The notes beneath the pieces are model-generated. The model was not told where the DNA came from. It ran no database searches and saw only the letters and a program-made list of their open reading frames with translations. A program made the position numbers and the translations under genes. This document shows, in pieces, positions 61,255 through 64,000 of a stretch of 64,000 nucleotides of DNA. Numbering within the stretch: position 1 is the stretch's first letter; each line of letters starts with the position of its first letter. Source of the DNA: Akkermansiaceae bacterium (GTDB lineage: Bacteria > Verrucomicrobiota > Verrucomicrobiia > Verrucomicrobiales > Akkermansiaceae); NCBI GenBank assembly GCA_903888515.1, contig CAISTY010000060.1:1-64000 (forward strand). Direction: 5' to 3'.

Positions 61255-61800
61255 CTATATGATCTCCCGATAGACGTCCGGGTGCGGGCGCGAAATCACC
61301 ACGGCATTGACGAGGAGACCGCGCTCGGCGACCAAGCGACGCCCGGCGGCCACGGCTGCCTGCACGGCGGACACCTCGCCGGTGAGCGTGCAAAACGCCT
61401 TGCCGCCCATGGCCATGGCGAGCCGGGTATCTATCAGTGTCACGGGTGCGGCTTTGACGGCGGCGTCGGCCGCTTCTATCAGGGTGGCCACATTGAACGA
61501 TTCAATGATGCCAAGGGCGCCGCTGACCGGCGGTGGTTGCGAGCGTCCGATCGAGGCAAAAACGTCGGGGTGCACATTGGGGATGACAAACTGGTCGATG
61601 AGGCAGCCATGCGCGGCCTGCGTGCCTGCCTCCACGGCGCTTTGCACGGATGCGGTTTCCCCGCCGACCAGGACCATGTATTTTCCCGAGCAGATGCTGC
61701 GCGAGAGAATCAGGGTGACATCACCTGCTTTCAACATCGCGTCCGCCACCAGGAACCCGGTGGCGATGCTTGAGAGTTCAATGAGTCCAATGGATTTCAT
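61255..61800 (-). CDS. PduT-like BMC-T shell protein with pore cysteine
   Basis: The 181-aa product is a tandem BMC-domain (BMC-T) shell protein: domain 1 (about 1-90, 'SIGLIELSSIATGFLVADAML') and domain 2 (about 94-181, 'ALGIIESFNVATLIEAADAAV'). Cys37 in 'SRSICSGKYMVLVGG' aligns with Cys38 of PduT, whose trimer holds a [4Fe-4S] cluster at the pore, so electron transfer through the shell is likely. It overlaps the PduS-like gene by ATGA (61797-61800) and therefore pairs with a redox partner, as PduT does with PduS. Other shell genes probably lie beyond the window. Confidence 0.9.
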   Translation of the reverse strand: MKSIGLIELSSIATGFLVADAMLKAGDVTLILSRSICSGKYMVLVGGETASVQSAVEAGTQAAHGCLIDQFVIPNVHPDVFASIGRSQPPPVSGALGIIESFNVATLIEAADAAVKAAPVTLIDTRLAMAMGGKAFCTLTGEVSAVQAAVAAGRRLVAERGLLVNAVVISRPHPDVYREII

Positions 61801-63113
61801 GGGATGATATGCAATGTGATATTGTCAGTGACCGATGCCACGAGCGCCGCAACCGGCGCATGGATGATGGCGCCAAGCTGGCCGGCCGGAATGTCACCGA
61901 GCGGTTGGCCGGCAGTCACGCGGTCGCCCGCCTTGACCCGCGGCATGTTAGGCACGCCCGCCCCTTGTTTGAGCGGCAGGACGAGACGCGTCGGATGGAT
62001 CCGGAGGTTTTCTAACGGAGCGTGGTGATCATACTCCTCGATGGCAAGTTTTCTCATCAGTGACTGGATCGGTGTGCGCCTCCCGTCATGCAACGGGTGA
62101 GGTTGTGCGGGGGCGGCTCCAGTCCATTTGAAATTCATTTTGCGCAACTCCTCCTTGGACGTGTCACAGGCTTCCTTGGGATAGAGCGCCTCCGGGCAGG
62201 CATACAGCGTGCACAGCCCGCACGCACAACAGAGTGCGGCGAACTCATTCCAGTGCGCCTGGCCGGTGGCCGTGAATGCGAGGCTGCGCATGACCTGATG
62301 GGGTTCGACGGCGTAGCCTAGCAGATAACGCGGGCAGAACTCCGTGCAATACCGGCACTGGTCACATGCCGATTTGCCAATGCTGGCCTGCACCTGTGCG
62401 GGTTGCAACTTGCGCCGCACCACGGGATGGGACCGGGGCAGCACAATCGCCCCGCTGTCGGTCTTGGTAACCGGCGTGTCGAGATCCGTGCTGATGCGGC
62501 CCATCATCAAACCACCGATGCACAGCACCGAATCGTCGCAGAGCATGCCGCCGGCAGCAGCGAGCACATCGCGGTAAAGCATGCCGATAGGAACCGTTAG
62601 ACTCAGCGGATGGTGCACGGCACCCGCAATGGTGATGGTTTTGTGCGTGACCGGATGGCCGTCCGCAGCGGCGGCTATGTTGACGAGTGTCTCGACATTT
62701 TGAACCACGACGCCGACCTGTAGCGGAATGCCCTGGGGTGGAATCAGCCGCCCTGTCACCGCATGCACCAGATCGTATTCATCGCCCGCAGGATAATAGT
62801 CACCTAACAGATGTAACCGCACCCGGGTTCCCGAGCAGGCGTCGGCGATGGCTTCGACCGCCTGTTTTTTTTTCGCCTTGATGCCGATGACGCCCTGTTT
62901 GGCAGCGACCGACTGCATGGCCAATTCCACGCCGCGCACCACCCGGGCGGCCATGTGTTCCATGGTGGCGGCGTCCTTGTGCAGCAGCGGCTCGCATTCC
63001 GCGCCATTGGCGATGACGATATCCGCCCGGGATGCCAGCTTGACGTGGGCGGGAAACCCGCCGCCGCCGGCACCGACGACTCCGGCCAGCCTGACTTGTT
63101 CCGTGAGAGTCAT
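61797..63113 (-). CDS. PduS/RnfC-like flavin-FeS oxidoreductase of a microcompartment
   Basis: The 438-aa product resembles PduS and RnfC: 'GVVGAGGGGFPAHVKLASRA' near the N-terminus (NADH/FMN site), 'IANGAECEPLLHKDAATM', the SLBB-like middle, and two [4Fe-4S] motifs 'CDQCRYCTEFCP' and 'CCACGLCTLYACPEALYP'. In the Pdu system PduS reduces cobalamin or recycles NADH inside the shell. Here the neighbouring aldolase suggests a fucose/rhamnose pathway that does not need B12, so cofactor recycling is the more likely role. It overlaps the BMC-T gene and lies 80 bp from the aldolase. Confidence 0.88.
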   Translation of the reverse strand: MTLTEQVRLAGVVGAGGGGFPAHVKLASRADIVIANGAECEPLLHKDAATMEHMAARVVRGVELAMQSVAAKQGVIGIKAKKKQAVEAIADACSGTRVRLHLLGDYYPAGDEYDLVHAVTGRLIPPQGIPLQVGVVVQNVETLVNIAAAADGHPVTHKTITIAGAVHHPLSLTVPIGMLYRDVLAAAGGMLCDDSVLCIGGLMMGRISTDLDTPVTKTDSGAIVLPRSHPVVRRKLQPAQVQASIGKSACDQCRYCTEFCPRYLLGYAVEPHQVMRSLAFTATGQAHWNEFAALCCACGLCTLYACPEALYPKEACDTSKEELRKMNFKWTGAAPAQPHPLHDGRRTPIQSLMRKLAIEEYDHHAPLENLRIHPTRLVLPLKQGAGVPNMPRVKAGDRVTAGQPLGDIPAGQLGAIIHAPVAALVASVTDNITLHIIP

Positions 63114-63192
63114 GGGGTTGCGGGTTGTTCGTTTTCAGGAATGCCTGCCGGATATGCGTGAGCGCGATCCCGCGCGGTCTAACGGAGAGGTG

Positions 63193-64000
63193 TCATTTAG
63201 TCAGCCTGGCGACGATTTCGTCCGTGAGTCTTTGCACCAGCGCTTCCCTTTCGGCGTCGCTCGCATTGGCGTCGAGGGTCATCGGATTCCACGGCGTGAC
63301 GGGCGACGCACACCCGTGTGAACCGCACATTTCCTGCCACGGATCGACCTCGCACAATTGCGCGGGTTTCAGATCGAAACGATCATCCGGCAGGCCCATC
63401 TTCTTTTTGATGGCCAGCAACTCGCCGAGGGCCGGACCGGGAATCGAACTGGACCCGGGAATCGCCTGCGCGAGAAGCACCGTGCGGCAATAGGCGTCGG
63501 TGATTTCCATTTTGAAATACGCGTCTTCTATCGATTTTCCCCAACAGATCAGGCCGTGGTTGCCCATGATGATTGACTGGTGCTGCGGAGCAAGCGGGCG
63601 AAGTGAATTGGCGACTTCCGGCGTGCCGGGAGTTTGATAGATCGCCACCGGCACGGTGCCGACAAAGACTTCCAACTCGGGGATCAAGCGCGGCGGCGGC
63701 TGCATGCCCTTGACCGCAAACGCGCCGACATGAACCGGGTGGGCATGGCAGACCGCGACCGCCGCGGGAGTTGTGTCGTAGATCGCGGCATGCGTCGTGA
63801 ATTCGCTGGATCGCTTCCACGTGCCGGCCAGTTGGTTGCCCTTGATATCCACAAGACTGAGCATCTCCGGCGTCATGAATCCCTTGCTGACACCGGTCGG
63901 CGTGACAATGAAGCGATCCGGAGCAATCCGCACCGAGATGTTGCCGCCGTTGCCATCGCAATACTCGCGCATCCAGATCCGGCGGCCCATGTCGCAGATT
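63193..64000 (-). CDS. class II aldolase (fuculose/rhamnulose-1-phosphate type), partial
   Basis: The gene runs past the right edge; the codons for I-C-D precede the first visible Met, so the 5' end is missing. The 266 visible residues have the class II signature: 'CDGNGGNISVRI', the catalytic Glu in 'KRSSEFTTHAAIY', the zinc histidines in 'VCHAHPVHVGAF' and 'MGNHGLICWG'. Enzymes of this fold split fuculose- or rhamnulose-1-phosphate into DHAP and lactaldehyde. With BMC genes next door it fits the planctomycete/verrucomicrobial microcompartment. The C-terminal helix 'DAEREALVQRLTDEIVARL' follows a Pro/Asn-rich linker and looks like an encapsulation peptide. Confidence 0.85.
   Translation of the reverse strand, partial: ICDMGRRIWMREYCDGNGGNISVRIAPDRFIVTPTGVSKGFMTPEMLSLVDIKGNQLAGTWKRSSEFTTHAAIYDTTPAAVAVCHAHPVHVGAFAVKGMQPPPRLIPELEVFVGTVPVAIYQTPGTPEVANSLRPLAPQHQSIIMGNHGLICWGKSIEDAYFKMEITDAYCRTVLLAQAIPGSSSIPGPALGELLAIKKKMGLPDDRFDLKPAQLCEVDPWQEMCGSHGCASPVTPWNPMTLDANASDAEREALVQRLTDEIVARLTK

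Overview
The window is a GC-rich (roughly 60 %) bacterial chromosome segment, most likely from the Verrucomicrobia (PVC superphylum). The pointers are a truncated TIGR02597-type protein, PEP-CTERM proteins, a DUF4175 / prenyltransferase-like operon, many secreted proteins of unknown function, a PduT/PduS-like pair next to a class II aldolase (the fucose/rhamnose microcompartment type), and sugar-releasing enzymes (GH127, GH29-like). The assignment is inferred from gene content; no rRNA or other phylogenetic marker was compared.

Layout. 1-3.4 kb: an insertion-sequence end abutting a 5'-truncated TIGR02597-like gene, two secreted proteins, a small palindromic element and an orphan DUF4329/JAMM-like toxin-type domain. 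3.45-12.15 kb (minus strand): a tightly coupled six-gene operon, read from 12.15 kb downwards: DUF4175 membrane protein, a Gly/Lys-rich exported protein, a prenyltransferase-fold exported protein, then three tandem exported paralogs. 12.6-25.1 kb: GH127 glycosidase, two related membrane proteins flanking a lipoprotein, pdxA, a PEP-CTERM protein, an MFS transporter, an outer-membrane barrel and an S9 peptidase. 25.4-32.2 kb (minus): RRM protein, pilT, a pilU-like gene, a YqjD/YqjE-like stress cassette and an AsmA-like protein. 32.4-34.3 kb: GH29-like gene and a decayed glycosidase.

34.5-44.1 kb (minus): PadR regulator, a 2312-aa alpha-2-macroglobulin with an N-terminal HAAS-like domain, and penicillin-binding protein 1C, all overlapping. 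This fuses the known macroglobulin/PBP1C pair to a PadR/HAAS control module. Two near-identical 16-bp direct repeats just upstream of padR look like its operator. 44.3-55.3 kb: a type I restriction-modification island (hsdM, DUF1016 nuclease, hsdS, AAA ATPase, DUF4276/TOPRIM-like, hsdR) with two unrecognised genes at its edge, a long nested inverted repeat before hsdS and a repeat-derived palindrome inside hsdM. 55.3-56.3 kb: a gene-free mosaic of short phrase-like repeats. 56.3-61.2 kb: housekeeping genes radC, hisS, aspS, sdhB. 61.2-64 kb (minus): the end of a bacterial microcompartment locus (class II aldolase, PduS-like oxidoreductase, PduT-like shell protein with a predicted pore Fe-S cysteine).

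A window-wide oddity is that almost every TTAG (or CTAA on the other strand) sits in the pentamer GTTAG/CTAAC. No tRNA, rRNA or CRISPR array was seen.
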